The notes: a model not told the origin generated them from the letters alone. Counted from the stretch's first letter, positions 14,095 through 25,496 are shown. The stretch is 64,000 nucleotides of DNA from Lactifluus volemus (GCA_022376515.1 WTXI01000007.1:1116001-1180000); one strand, 5' to 3'. Numbers and translations: made by a program.

Positions 14095-14278
14095 CTTTAG
14101 AGAATAAGGTTTTATGCCAATTTTCTTGTGGAAATTTGCCCCCTCTCTGTGGGAATATTCATCAATATTGTTGCTGCATCTTGGCATCCTATATAGAGTT
14201 TGCTGCTGCTTTACATGATTATATGTGATGATACAGTTTCCTTATTTGAATATGCATGCATGTTGTGTTGAGATTGTG

Positions 14279-14480
14279 GGAAAATTCATTACTATCATTG
14301 TGGCTATTCCCAAGAGCATGTGAGTTTTTATTTGAGGCCATGTTTTGGTGAGTTGAGTGTGTGAATTGTCATCACTATCATTGCAGCTATTTCCAAGAGT
14401 GTGTGAGTTTTCAATTGAGCCCACATTTTGGTGAGTTGTGCATGGGAATTGTTACTGATTTTGTTGTGGCTGTTACCAGA
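14279..14480 (+). repeat. Tandem repeat of about 84 bp, two and a half degenerate copies
   Basis: Successive blocks share CACTATCATTG, GGCTATT.CCAAGAG, GTGTGAGTTTT and ATTTTGGTGAGTTG in the same order. It lies directly before the terminal inverted repeat at 14,513. Confidence 0.7.
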
Positions 14481-15005
14481 TTTGTTTCACACACGAGTGA
14501 GCCTGTGTTCATCAGCAAAATGTCCAAGCAACTTATTTCTACTTAAAGTTACTTAAAAAGTTTTTTTAAGTACTCCTAAGTACTTTAAGCACTTTAAGCA
14601 CTTTAAGTTATTTTAAGACAAGTTGGCCTCCCAGAAAATTCTTATTTTCAGCTATTTTCACTTATTTTCACTTATTTTCTTTCTTTTTTTATTACTTAAA
14701 ATCAGGTCAATTTTAACATTCCAGTAAATTTCAAGCATGTTCAATTTCAAGCACTTTTAAACAAAATTTGTTTGAGATTACACTACAACATTGGTAACTA
14801 GGACTAAAGACAATCCAGTGGTAAAGGAGGCATGGGAAGCACGAGAAACATAGAAGGCACAAGAAATGCAAGAAGTGTAAGAGGCATGTGAGGTACAGGA
14901 GGCGACTGGAGTCCATATGTAGAGTATACTGATCCTGATAAAGTTTTCCCTGATCTTCCTCAATGGTCATGTCCTTCTCATGTCCACCTGCAAGCTTGCT
15001 CCCCT

Positions 15006-15497
15006 TCAAAAGATCCCAGATTGTACGTGTGATCTCAACCTGAACAGGGTGGGGTAAAACCCTCTGGTCACATCAACATGTAAACTTCCAAGCTCTGCAA
15101 AACGCACCTGTCCCAGGTGAGGCCATGTAACCTCGTGAATGAACAGATTATAATTTGAGCAAACACCCAGAAGCACCTCTGTGCCCATAGCTGTGCAGAC
15201 CTGCGCAAGCAGCATGAGGTGTACAGTATCATGGAGTGTGAGTGATGCCACAGACGCAGAGAATGCAGTCCCATTCATGATGCCGAGAGGCTCCTTTGCC
15301 AGCAAGGGCAAGGGCTCTATATGATGTCTCTTGAATGCCATTCTGCAAGACATGACCTCACATGTGCTAAAGACACATGAACTGTCGAACACCCTAATAT
15401 TGCAGACACTAGCAATGGCCCTGGCAATGTAAGCAAGTTGTACCTTGACTTTGGGTAAGGCTTGTTCTTGCAGTAGCAGTAGCAGCAAGTAGGACAA
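15006..15497 (-). pseudogene. Short remnant matching the C-terminal half of the Agaricomycete repeat family
   Basis: The minus-strand reading SVASLTLHDTVHLMLLAQVC, AFKRHHIEPLPLLAKEPLG and a region with THVNWEHLGQ-like wording is weakly reminiscent of a captured gene piece inside the TIR element. I do not recognise it securely. It is an open frame of 163 codons, without the repeat-driven composition of its neighbours, carried between the left TTAAG region and the purine-rich module. It could equally be chance. Confidence 0.2.
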
Positions 15498-15549
15498 TGG
15501 CCCATTATAGATTCCGGATCAAAGTCATCTCAGTAAATTGCCATGTTGA

Positions 15550-16270
15550 TCAAGCAAAGAAACATGGGAAATGTGGGAGGCGTGAGAAGCATGTGAGGCA
15601 TGTGAGGTGCAGGAGGTGCAAGAAATGTGGGAGGTACAGGAGATGTGAGAAATGCAGGAAATGTGGGAGGTGTAAGAAGTGCAGGAGGTGTGGAGGCAGT
15701 GGCAGAGGAGACAGAAGTGGCCCAGGCACAGGAGGTGGGGCAGGTGGCAGGGCAGGAGGAGGTGATAGAGGCAGAGGTGAAAAAAAAAGAAAAAGTCAGA
15801 ACACGTTGGGTTGGGGCAGACAGCATGATAACATACTGGGGAGATGCAGAAGGTGTTAGCGCAGGCAGCATGACACCATGGACCACCTGGCAGTGCCAGT
15901 GGGTCCAGGAGGCACATGATGTGGTTGTGGTGAAAGTGGTAGAGGTGGTGCAGGTGCAGGAGGCTGTTGGGAAGGTATTGGGTGTAGCATGGTTGTAGCA
16001 TATAGAATCTAAAGAGTGAGGAAGACAGTAGGACGCAGCAGAGGCAGAGACAGAGGAAGAGAGAGGGTGGAGGGGGCAGCAGTGGGATGTGTTGGGGTGG
16101 GGGAAGTCAAAAAAAAAAAAAGAGACAATGCACCCAGGACTACGCTTATAGACAGACACAGTTGTGGTGGCAAGAGGGCAAGAACACTAAGATGTGTGGC
16201 AGGGCAAGATGGCGAGCAATGGTGGTGACAGTAGAGGCCATGACCTGGAGATGGCAATAGAGAGGGACAG
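15550..16270 (+). repeat. Purine-rich module, copy 1
   Basis: Strong G/A bias on +, built of GGAGG/AGGTG/GCAGAGG words. Embedded is a conserved core, AAAAAGTCAGAACACGTTGG followed by GGCAGACAGCATGATAAC and GGGGAG, also seen in the copies near 23,415, 38,035 and 40,090. A second word, GTCAAAAAAAAAA...GACAATGCACCC, lies at about 16,107. Confidence 0.8.
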
Positions 16271-18849
16271 CAGGGCAGACAACGGGTGGCATGAAAATGA
16301 TGAGGTAACATTGAGAAAACAAGAGTAAACAACAGATGTAGGTGCACTGGAATGACTTAGCAAAAATTTCATGACTTTGGCAAAAATTTTGCAACTTCAC
16401 AAATTTTTCAGTGTGCTTAGCTAATTATGTGATAATTAAGCAACTTTAAACTTGTTTAAACTTGTTTACATAAGTCTAATTGGCCCACCTGCTGTGGGTG
16501 ACTGCTCTGTCTCATCCTATGTGTGTCACACACTATTACTTTTTCACCTCGCTCGGTAGGTAACACTTTACCACCTCTATTTGCTATCTCACTCAGCAGC
16601 ACTGTAAGGGCAGCCCCACATTCTCATGGAGTCTGTGGTCTTCAGACAGGACTCACAGGAGTCAAGGTCCAGGTAGTGGTGGGAGCCACGGAAGCCTAGA
16701 CCTTGTCAGATCCTCCTCTCTGATAAGGTGTGGGTTGATCCTCACTTAGGGGCTTTCTCCTTGTCTCTAACTCACACCTTGTCAGGTCAGTTTACTTCAT
16801 TACCTCCTTCTCTTTTGTTCTCTTAATTTTTCTGTTCATCTTTAGCAGTCATCCACTCCTCGTTTTTTCACTTACTCACTATCTCTGTTTTCCCATCTTT
16901 CTTTCCTCATGTCTCTTCTCTTGTTTCTGCTCTGCATTTCCTTTTTATGTAAACTACATGTCTCCCTTGTATTAGTCTCTATGGTCTGTGTCATGTTTTG
17001 GCCACGTTTCCACAACTCTTGGCCACACCTGTAATTTTATTGTTTTCAGGGGGCTGTTTGTCTCCATCTGGGCCTTTTCTCTCCTTGCTCAGCAAGTCTC
17101 CACATGAACAGGTAGGGCCAATTAGGTAACTTTAAGTGAATTTAAGTGACTTTAAGCAACTGTACATGTTTAAGTAACAATTAAGCAAACACAATAACTA
17201 GTAACCAGTGAACCAATTGTTTTAAGTGGTTTTAAGTGACAATTAAGCAACACCTGATAATCAAGCAACTAGTAAGTGCAGTAAGCAGTCAACAAGATGT
17301 TTTAAGTGCAATTAAGTACACAGACATGACACTTAAGCAGTTGATTAAAAATCATGTGACCACTTTGCTTAAAAAATGGGCATTGCTTAACTTGCTTAAT
17401 TGTGCTTAAATGACTTAATTGTCTTAAGCTTTGCTTATTGTACTTAAAACTACTTAAAAAGCAATTGTAAGCAATTTTAAGCACATTTTAAGTAAAACTT
17501 TTTAAGTAACTTTAAGTAACTTTAAGCTGCTTGGACATTTTGCTGATAGAGTTGAGGCTATGTACACAGCTGTACAGCTTTCAGGGTTTGAAGCATGTTT
17601 TAGGGATCAGCAAGTTATCCTGTACATGTGGCTGTTACTTGTAGCTGTATGGTGCTGTGCAAGGCTATATTGTAATAAGTAAGAGGCAATCTGAAACAAG
17701 ACAATCACAGCTGTCCATTCACATAAGCAAGAGTCAGCAGTCACATGTCAGTCCATAAACATAAATTGTAGAAAGGACTACACATGTTAGAACCTATTCT
17801 ATATATTGACACCAATGGCTCACATCAGGGTTATCATGATACCAGATTGGATCCAGGATCTGATGAAACTCAGGATCCGATACCCAAAAACATCACATCA
17901 ATACCTGATACAGCCTGATACCTCAGGCAACATGGGAAATTCCCCCTTATTTTGGAAAGTGGGTGTCACATGTTCTTGCTAATGCATTATATGGCCCCAA
18001 TCATTGTTATGCAGTCTCATCACCTCCACTATTTATTGACTACCACACACATTTACCATTATCTGAGGCCCCAAAACAGTAGACAGAGCCTGGGATTAGA
18101 TATGTTGCATTAAATCTACAAGGTCTATTGACCAAACTATTCCAGTTGCTAGCCAGATTTGAGCCCCTCAATTGCCATTGGCTGTCAGTCAAGCATGAAG
18201 TTCTCTCTGCACCCCAACATTCTGTTCCCTTCCATGCCAATAGAACTCCATTACATCTTCATGGCCATTCTCTGGGAAGTAAAAAAGGTTCCTTAGGGGG
18301 ATCTGGGTCTTTGGGTATCTGTCAAGGCTCAGAGGGGCCTTGGTGCATGACATGTGCTTGGATAGTGATCGAGAGGAACTGAATGTGGCACGTAGCCTTA
18401 GTTCGATGAAAATCACTCAAGTTCTTTTCTTGGCTTTACTATAGAGAAGAGCATTGTGCTGATGAATGCACTCTACTGTATCGTCAAAGAAGAGGTTAAG
18501 GGTAATTGCAAGACAAGACTAAGTCTTGGATGACAACAGTCAGGAGATCTGACTTGAAGGGCAAGGAAGGGAAGATAGTTCAACTAGTCTGATTGCAGAC
18601 AAAGTGAAGTCTAAGGAGACAAGCTACAACAGGCCAGTATTTATACTACTATGGTATGATGCTGAGTCAGGAAGTCCCAGGCATGTCACAGTGTGACATA
18701 TCTCATAAATAATATATCGTAGATTGAGATAGGGAAACATTGGACTAAACTTGGAACACACAGAGATCTGTATTGTAAAGTGTCTCATAATATCAGTCAA
18801 GAAAAGAAGAAGATACCCAGAGTCACGTGCAGTGGCGTATCTCAGTAGA

Positions 18850-20160
18850 TCATGTGAAGAAACCATAACAGTATTGAGCAGCTGCATTTCGAATTTGACT
18901 GGGTGTAAGTGGGACTGTTGGTTGGGAAACATGGCTGCACATGGGTGTGGATGGTGGAATAGGTAGCTGTGAGGTGCTGCCAGGCCATGAAGTCAAGAAG
19001 GGACTAGTGGCTGTAGTGGTTTCAGGTAGGTCAGCTGTGCATGTATCATCTTTAAGCTCTTGTAGCATTCTATTAAAAGTTTGTGGTACATCTGTTGTGT
19101 TGAGTTCCTCTAGAATCCTGGTGTCCATGCTTGTTAATGTTGATGAATTGTCAGAGTCCCCACTGTTGGATGCAAGTCACAATTTTTTTTTTGGCTGATT
19201 GAGCACATGTCCCGCTACAATGTGTTGCTGCTGAATGTCTTGCTTCACAAGTGCGATGTTATGTGTAGATTGGACAGATAGCTTTGTGCATAGCTTATGT
19301 TGTATGATACTATACAGACTGAACATGTGTTCAGTCTCTGTGAAGTTAGTGGTGACTGATAGGATGTGGATAGTGAGTTTGATAAAGCCCTGTGTGCCAT
19401 TGAAGTCATTACTGGTGCTCCAATCTTCAATACCCTGCCAGATTTTGACAAGATCGATGTCATGGTCCTTCATAAAATCATAAATGATGTTAGGACAATT
19501 CATGAACCATCTAATAAGGTCCCAACTCACCTCTCACTCGTAAACTTCCTTTCACTCCTTAAGCATCATCACACTTTCAGAAAACATCCCCACAGACTGA
19601 TCATAATCAAGATATGCCTGCCAGAAGTCCAAATTTGCCTCTCAACCATATATTCTTTCAAACATGTGCCTTGACATCTGATATAAGAGATTTCGGGGGA
19701 GATAAGACTGGTTGAAGCAAGAGCTGTAGATGTAAGGGTTAAAAAAGATGGCAAGAATGAACATATCTTAATTAGCAGCCTTTCATCTCTTTTCAAGGCT
19801 CACATGAAGGCTTTGTCAGACATGTTCTTTAACTGATGGGTCAGAGTAGATTTGATATAAGTTGCCAAGCATTAAGAGAACATGATCAAGTCAGGTATGT
19901 GAAGCTTGTGCTACATTGGCAGCAATTGCAAGTGGCTCAAGATGCACACAGATCCTGTAGTTGATAAGTCAAAACTAATCATGTATAACTCAGATTACAC
20001 ACCTATGAACCTTTGTCCAGAACTCACTATCATTAACCAGTATGAGAATTGCATTAGCCTTGCAAATATTCTCAGCCTTGATGCTGGCACATCTAGCCAA
20101 GTCACTATGACACTGGAGACAAAGTAACCACATTGCTGGTAACACAACTAGAAGGTGTGA
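18850..20160 (-). pseudogene. hAT transposase, C-terminal part (dimerisation region)
   Basis: The minus-strand reading gives LEPLAIAANVAQASHT, LDHVLLMLGNLYQIYSDPSV, HVSLEKR, HDIDLVKIWQGIEDW, and the hAT C-terminal block GFIKLTIHILSVTTNFTETE, LVKQDIQQQHIVAGH. These follow the usual order of fungal hAT transposases ending in the dimerisation domain. The last part (DTRILEELNTTDVPQTFNRM...) is the variable tail. Several frames and stops are crossed. It lies inside the hAT defined by GCTCACAT duplications; the upstream part of the protein is cut at about 20,262 by the inverted-repeat structure. Confidence 0.8.
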
Positions 20161-20383
20161 CAGGGACAGATAGTAGGCAAGCCATTGGGTGACAACCAGG
20201 AGGAAAAGGGTGAGTGCATGTGTACCTGGAGGTGTGTCTATCAATTGCTATGCAGGCTGGGCAGCCCATTTTCTGCTTATTTTTCCATCTATTTCAACTG
20301 GTGTTACAGTACTGATCCTCACTTCTGTGGCCAGCCCCCTATTTCGCTTCTAAGGGCTGTGCATTGCTCTTTTGGACATGTCT

Positions 20384-20442
20384 TGACTCAGATGTAGTGA
20401 CTTAGCTCTTGAGTCAGCATTACTGAGTCAGTTCTTGAGTCA
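20384..20442 (+). promoter_or_regulatory. Array of four exact TGA(C/G)TCA motifs
   Basis: TGACTCA at 20384-20390 and TGAGTCA at 20410-20416, 20424-20430 and 20436-20442, with further one-off variants (AACTCAG, CTTAGTCA). This is the binding consensus of Gcn4/AP-1-type bZIP factors. A TATA-like ATAAATAG follows at 20523-20530. Function is inferred from motif and position only. Confidence 0.55.
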
Positions 20443-21187
20443 TCAGAACTAACTCAGGTACTTAGTCAAGGTCTCTGACTATGCGTTTCTCTTGTAGGAT
20501 AGTTGGCTAGCCCTCTGTACACATAAATAGGGCTCTGTGGACGAGCTAAAGCCCCAGCTTTAGCTTCGTCCAGAATCACAGTTAGTTGTTCATCATACAC
20601 ACTCGCATTGCATCTTCCTCCTCTCTTTGTTCATCCCCTCTTTATACCTTTGATTAAGGTACCTTTGTGCCACCATCAGATGTCTGTTTGCCTGTTTGCA
20701 CTGTTGTAAACAGTCACACAGATGCTGTGAACCTTGTACAAATGCAGGGTGAAGGATTTGCTTAATCCCTTCTCTCTTCATTTACATAAACCTTAGTTCA
20801 ACCCTGCATGAGTGTCTTCGAGTGAAAGTGAACCCTTTCACTCCAAATACACTTGCACTTACACTCCCCTTCGAGACACAGGCCCTTTGCTTCTCATCTG
20901 CCACCATCTATTCCATTTGGAAATGGTAACTCTGACCATCGTGTGCGCCAGTCTGTACTACCTGCCTCACACAATATGAACCCCAGAGTTCGCACAGTCA
21001 AGTCTATCCCTCACTGGAACTTGTCTGCGCGTCCACAGTTGACTATTTGGCTAGGTAAAAGACATGCCTTTCACCCTATCAAATCACCAGACCCAGACAA
21101 AGCTCACTTCAAGCCACAGTTCCTGCAAACCGTGACACTCGCTCATGAGCCAGTCATGTGCAAGGCTGTGATTGTTAAACCACTTCA

Positions 21188-21470
21188 TGTTGGAGTATGG
21201 ACATTAGCCAGCCCTAAAGTGGCTGCACACAGACCATCGACGCATAGTAGTTGATCAGTTTTTACTATAACCTTTTATTGTCTCTGATCCCTTACTTGGT
21301 CTCTCCCTCTCTCCCTTTGTCGTTTTTGAGGACATTCCACTCCACTTGGGAGCATTTGTGCAGATTGTTATTTCACATGGCTTCATAGCCATTACCAATG
21401 TATTTAAGCCTGTCACGAAAGCAACAACAACCTCAGCGTTTTGTCTTCACACGCTGAGATACAAACCTTT
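21188..21470 (+). repeat. Truncated LTR of family B
   Basis: It begins TGTTGGAGTATGGACATTAG followed by CCAGCCCTAAAGTGGCTGCACAC, as in the complete family B LTRs at 26,247, 27,946 and 29,283. Near its end it has CTCAGCG...ACACGCTGAG, comparable to the CTCAGC...GCGCTGAG of the copy at 29,283. The terminal AACA end is missing. Confidence 0.65.
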
Positions 21471-22769
21471 TCACTTCATGATCTCCAAAGCCTTATTGAC
21501 AGTGTCCTTGAGGTCTGGATTTGCCTTTAAGTAGTCACCAACCATCAGATTTACTTGATGTGCTCAGCAAACAAGAACTATGATCTCAACAAGTGCTTCA
21601 TGAAGAAGCTGGCGCATTTTCTTCCCATCTGGGCCATTATCTGTATAGTAAGCAATGACTTGAACACCAAATGTATTTTGCATATAGCTGATGTCATCTC
21701 ATGTGAGCTTGTAGAGCCAATCACCAGTATTTGGCTGGCCACGCATGTCATGTGTGTACACAAGATAGGCCTATCATATTTAGTGAGATGAGATAATTCA
21801 GTGTGAGTGTGATGTTGCATCGTCACGTACTTTATTTTCAACTGTCATCATTGATGTGACCACTGGCACCTTCACATGGCTTTTCTAGCCATCACACTGA
21901 CCTGTTGCAAGCTTTTCCCTTGTCTTCTCCCCCATATCTCTGACTGCCTTGGCTACTTCTCCCTCTAGAATATGCCCTGCAAGATCTCAACAATCTGGCA
22001 TCCTTAAACCATGCAAACAGAAGTCTTGAACAAAGGCCATCCATTCAAAGTGTGCAGCTGAGTTCTATGAATAGTTACAGAAAACAAAGAGATGACATAT
22101 GCACTGTCATGGTTTACAGGGACCGTGGCTTGAAGTGAGCTTTGTTTGGTATCAGTGATTTGTAGTGACAAGTCGGACAAGACTTGGCACCTCAAATAGT
22201 CAATAAAGAACATGCAGGCAAGTTCCTGTGAGGGATAGACTTGACTGTGTGAACTCTTGGTGTTTGTATTATATGAGGTGGGTAGTACAGGCTGGCGCAC
22301 GCAATGGTCAGAGTTACTGTTCCCAAATAGGATAGATGGTGACAGATGGATGAAAGACGATCTGTAAGTTTAACCGCAATGTGGGCGCAAGTGTAATTGG
22401 AGTGAAGGGATGTCTTCACCTCCAAGGACACTCGTAGGAGGTTGAACTAAGGTTTGTGCAAAATGAAGGGAGAGGAATTAGACAATTCTTCACCCTCGAT
22501 TTTGTACAAGGTTCAAGGCATCTGTGAGCTTATTTACAAGGGCGTAAACAAGCAAACAGATGTCTGATTGTGGTGTGAAGGTACCTTAACCAAAGGTACA
22601 AAGAGGGGATACACAAGAAAAAGAGAGGGAGATTGAGTGTCAAGCAAAAGTCCCCCTCCTCTCCCCCCGAATGACAACCAAACAACACCATGTGATTTCC
22701 ATTTTTGGTGACAGGAATGACTTGACTTAGCTGAGTTTTCTGCTGTGACTTCAACTTGGCCACAGCTCT

Positions 22770-24000
22770 TAGTCAACTTCAGCCACTCAAATAAAAAATT
22801 TCCTTTTCTATTTTTTTACCTCCTAAGTTGTACAATCATTATGCTTATCTTGGGCTGGGAGATTCACTTAAATGGCAACTTAGATCTGTGCTTACCAAAA
22901 GTTTTCAAGCACACAAATTTAAGCAATAAAATTCATATATTTGAGGCTAAACTACAACATGAATCACTATCTAGGACTATGTACAGGAGGATCCAATAGT
23001 TCCACTGGCCTTGGTGGAACAGCCCTGACAGGGGTGGGGGCTGCAGGGTCACGGGGAGGAGGCAGCAGTGGAGGCACAGGAGAGGGTGCAGGGCGCAGGA
23101 GCCACAAGAGAACATGCTGGGCGCGGGAGGAGGCACATGCTGCAAGAAGCACAGGAGAAGGTGTGCAGCGTGGGAGGAGGCATGGGAGGCGCTGGAAGCA
23201 TAGGAGAAGGAGGCGCAAGTGGCACAGAAGGCGTGAGAGGCACAAGGCATGCGGGAGGTGCACGCGGCACAAGATGCGCAGAAGGTGCGGAGGCGGTGGC
23301 ACAGGAGATGGTGGTCCAGGTGGCAGAGGCGGCAGCACTGGAGGAGGTGGTCAAGGTAGTGGAGGCGGAAGGCGGCGGAGGCAGAGGAGGAGGAGGAGGA
23401 GAAGGAGGTGACGAAAAAAAGTCAGCACGCATTGGGACGGGGCAGGCGGCATAACAATGTACCAGGGAGGAGGTGGAGAAGGCATCAGTGTAGGCAGTGT
23501 GACGCCGTGGACCACCCCGTTCAGGAGGCACGCAATGTGGAGGAGATGAAAGCAGGAGGTGGCACAGGCGCAGGAGACACAGGAGGATGTGGCAGAGGCA
23601 GAGACAGAGGAAGCAGAGGGGAATGCGGATGACGAAAGGGAGAGAAGGAAAATCAAAGAAAAAGAAATGTCAGTGTGAGAAGTCAAAAAAAAAAAAACAC
23701 GTGATGCACCGTTGACCATACTTATAGAGGCATGGGAGGGTGACAGGCTGCCAAAGGGCAGCAATCGTGGCAACAGAGAGGCAGGTGTGACAAAGAGAGA
23801 GAGGACAGAGAGAAGGGGGGAAGCAGCAACAGTGAGAGCGAGAAGGGGGGATGCAGTGATGGAGGGGGGAAAGCAAACACGTCACTGGCTCTGGCTTTCA
23901 TATCGACTTTGAACCAGGCTGCCATAACACTAGCTACAAATGGTAATTGTAAGACATCACATGACTTTGTTTGGCTGTCATCCAGGGGGAGAGGTGGGCC
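22770..24000 (+). mobile_element. Purine-rich non-autonomous element, copy 2
   Basis: It interrupts the right arm of the inverted-repeat structure. The left part (TTGGGCTGGGAGATTCACTT at about 22,850; ACTACAACATGAATCACTAT) is nearly the same as 39,603-39,725. The G/A-rich core with AAAAAAAGTCAGCACGCATT lies at about 23,413. Later it has GTCAAAAAAAAAAA...GTGATGCACC at about 23,685, which is shared with the GC-rich hAT-like elements. No product; Pro/Ser-rich frames on minus come from the base composition. Insertion edges are estimated from where arm homology stops and resumes. Confidence 0.65.
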
Positions 24001-24141
24001 AGCTATCAAGCAACAACTGTGATTCTCAATGAAGCTGAAGCTGGGGCTTTAGCTCGTCTACAGGGCCCTATTTATGCACACAGAGGGCCAGCCAACTATC
24101 CTACAAGGGAAATGCGTAGTCAGAACTATTGACTAAGTATC

Positions 24142-24240
24142 TGAGTCAGTTCTGATGACTTAAGAACTGACTCAGTGCATCTGACTCAAGATCTGAGTCA
24201 GGGATGCTGACTCAAGAACTGAGTCATGATATCTGAGTCA
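24142..24240 (-). promoter_or_regulatory. Array of seven exact TGA(C/G)TCA motifs
   Basis: Exact matches at 24142, 24168, 24182, 24194, 24208, 24220 and 24234 (starts), in 99 bp. Reading on minus, the array is followed by TGCATAAATAGGGCCCTG (24,061-24,078), a TATA-like box. It is the counterpart of the array at 20,384-20,442 in the opposite arm. Candidate enhancer of a retroelement promoter; no direct evidence of use. Confidence 0.6.
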
Positions 24241-24350
24241 AAAACACGTCCAAAAGAGTGATGCACAGCCCCTAAAAGCCAAATAAGGGGCTGGCCAAGA
24301 AAAGGAAAATCATAAGTTGAAAAAAAAAACAGCCAAAAAATAGCAAAAAT

Positions 24351-24402
24351 GGACAGTCCAGCAATGGACAGTCCAGCAATGGACAGTCCAGCAATGGACA
24401 AG
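24351..24402 (+). repeat. 15-bp tandem repeat
   Basis: Unit TGGACAGTCCAGCAA, three full copies and part of a fourth. It lies at the outer edge of the inverted-repeat structure. Confidence 0.95.
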
Positions 24403-24429
24403 CCTGTATAACTATAACATGCGCTCATC

Positions 24430-25428
24430 TAGAGCCTTTTGCAGCTCAACAGGGGTTGGGCTGCTGTCAGGGTCTGTCTCTGGTAAGTCATCTGTTTGTG
24501 CTCATTTTAGTGAGCAGTGACCATCTTCAGATAGTGCTGATGGTGTCATGAAGTGCATAGGAGAATAGGAAGTGGCACAGGAGGTCATAGCCTGACCCAG
24601 AGTGGATGATGACACCACAGAAAGTGTTTGAGACACCTGAGTGGTTTTATTGACTTGGTAAGCATTCTTCTTGGCTTCACAATCTAATAAAGCTTGATCA
24701 CAAATAACAGGTTTGATTATTGGGCATCTCTTTAGATACCCAAGCATAACTTTCAGTTGCCCACAGATAGGTATATTTGGTGTCAAAATGAGGGCTATCA
24801 TATTGTCAGTTTATTGTGAGTCTAACAGTCCTGTTAGAACTACATTCTTCTAAAGTGTTAATTTTGGTTTGAATCTAAGGCTTGGTAGGCTTTTACCCTG
24901 CCAACTACCTAATCAAAATAAATAGTATTTTATAACAGAAAATTTCCTTTAATATAATTAAATAATTTTTTAATTTTTTAATGGTATTTACTCTCCTCAT
25001 TTAAACCCAATTAAAGATATTTCTAGAAGAGAATTTAATTTATTAATGAAGAAATACATAAGATTATCATGCCCTGTCAATTCAGGATCTGTTCTCACAG
25101 ATTGGAGGTTCCCACTGAGTACTGCCATCGCATCCACCTCCTTTAGGTTCTGCATATGGTTGGTCATGCAGTATTTGCATACTGCTACAAAATGTGTCTT
25201 GTTTCCTTTGTAGCATTGGCCCGTAGTCAGGAAGTGTACCCATAAAGAGCTCTTAGGATGGATGGACATGCTAGCAGTTACAGAATATGGTATACTTGGG
25301 CTCAACATCACACAGCATACTCCTACTGTACTACCCAAGAATGAACTAGTTCTCACTTGCATGTAATATACACATGATGTGAATTTCTCCTGACCCCCCA
25401 TCAGATACTGTATGTATCTGATACTCAA
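24430..25428 (-). pseudogene. hAT transposase, N-terminal part (BED-type zinc finger)
   Basis: The minus-strand reading includes SSLWVHFLTTGQCYKGNKTH followed by FVAVCKYC, a BED-finger layout (aromatic-x-HF, Cys pair). Further in is MLGYLKRCPIIKPVICDQAL with a linker rich in Ser/Thr, the usual continuation in fungal hAT proteins, and finally DLPETDPDSSPTPVELQKAL. An AT-rich interruption (24,810-25,000) separates the two parts. It belongs to the same element as 18,850-20,160. Confidence 0.72.
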
Positions 25429-25496
25429 TGGGTCAGGTGATGGCCAACCCTCACTGATACAGGGGTCAGGCCAATACTAACAACCCTGGCTCACAT

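Larger units (their letters stand above)
14513..17545. mobile_element. Non-autonomous TIR element (3.0 kb) with TTAAG-rich subterminal regions
   Basis: The ends are inverted: CAGCAAAATGTCCAAGC at the left, GCTTGGACATTTTGCTG at the right, each flanked by AT (possibly a 2-bp duplication, possibly part of the palindrome). Inside both ends are dense short words of the type ACTTAAAGTTACTTAAAAAG and TTAAGCAA (14,540-14,760 and 17,120-17,525), the layout of transposase-binding subterminal repeats. The core includes a purine-rich module (15,550-16,270) and a unique-looking 16,490-17,100 stretch. No transposase is encoded; long Ser/His/Cys-rich frames in it are composition artefacts. Confidence 0.75.
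20264..24350. mobile_element. Large inverted-repeat structure with LTR-like arms, inside the hAT
   Basis: The left arm (20,264 to about 21,170, +) and the right arm (24,350-24,000 plus about 22,770-22,080, on minus) are diverged inverted copies. Shared landmarks in order: CCATTTT.TGCT, GGCCAGCCCC, GGGCTGTGCAT, an array of TGA(C/G)TCA, AGGATAGTTGGCT, CATAAATAGGGC, GACGAGCTAAAGCCCCAGCT, AGATGTCTG, and a possibly coding stretch (for example TTCGCACAGTCAAGTCTATC / GCTCACTTCAAGCCAC). The order (motif array, TATA-like box, leader, coding-like part) suggests each arm is an LTR plus the start of an internal region. The right arm is interrupted at about 22,770-24,000 by a purine-rich element. The hinge (21,190-22,010) contains a truncated LTR of family B. 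Exact ends and duplications were not found. Confidence 0.65.
17826..25488 (-). mobile_element. hAT transposon with 8-bp target duplication, carrying nested insertions
   Basis: Ends: CAGGGTTATCATGATACC at the left and the inverted GGCCAATACTAACAACCCTG at the right. It is flanked on both sides by GCTCACAT (17818-17825 and 25489-25496), an exact 8-bp duplication as expected for hAT. The transposase is on minus: the N-terminal part lies at 25.4-24.4 kb and the C-terminal part at 20.2-18.9 kb. Between them sits the inverted-repeat structure (20,264-24,350). The middle of the transposase with most of the catalytic domain was not found, so the element is dead. Confidence 0.88.

Noticed and set aside
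14279..14480. CRISPR-like array
   Set aside because: Degenerate tandem repeat of about 84 bp without constant short repeats and unique spacers, in a eukaryotic genome.
15525..16159. Minus-strand frames with SCTSHISCTS-type repeats
   Set aside because: Translation of degenerate repeat units; it changes frame without loss of openness, so it is not a gene.
22933..23531. Several overlapping open frames on both strands around 23 kb
   Set aside because: Same G/A-rich composition effect; no conserved protein block.
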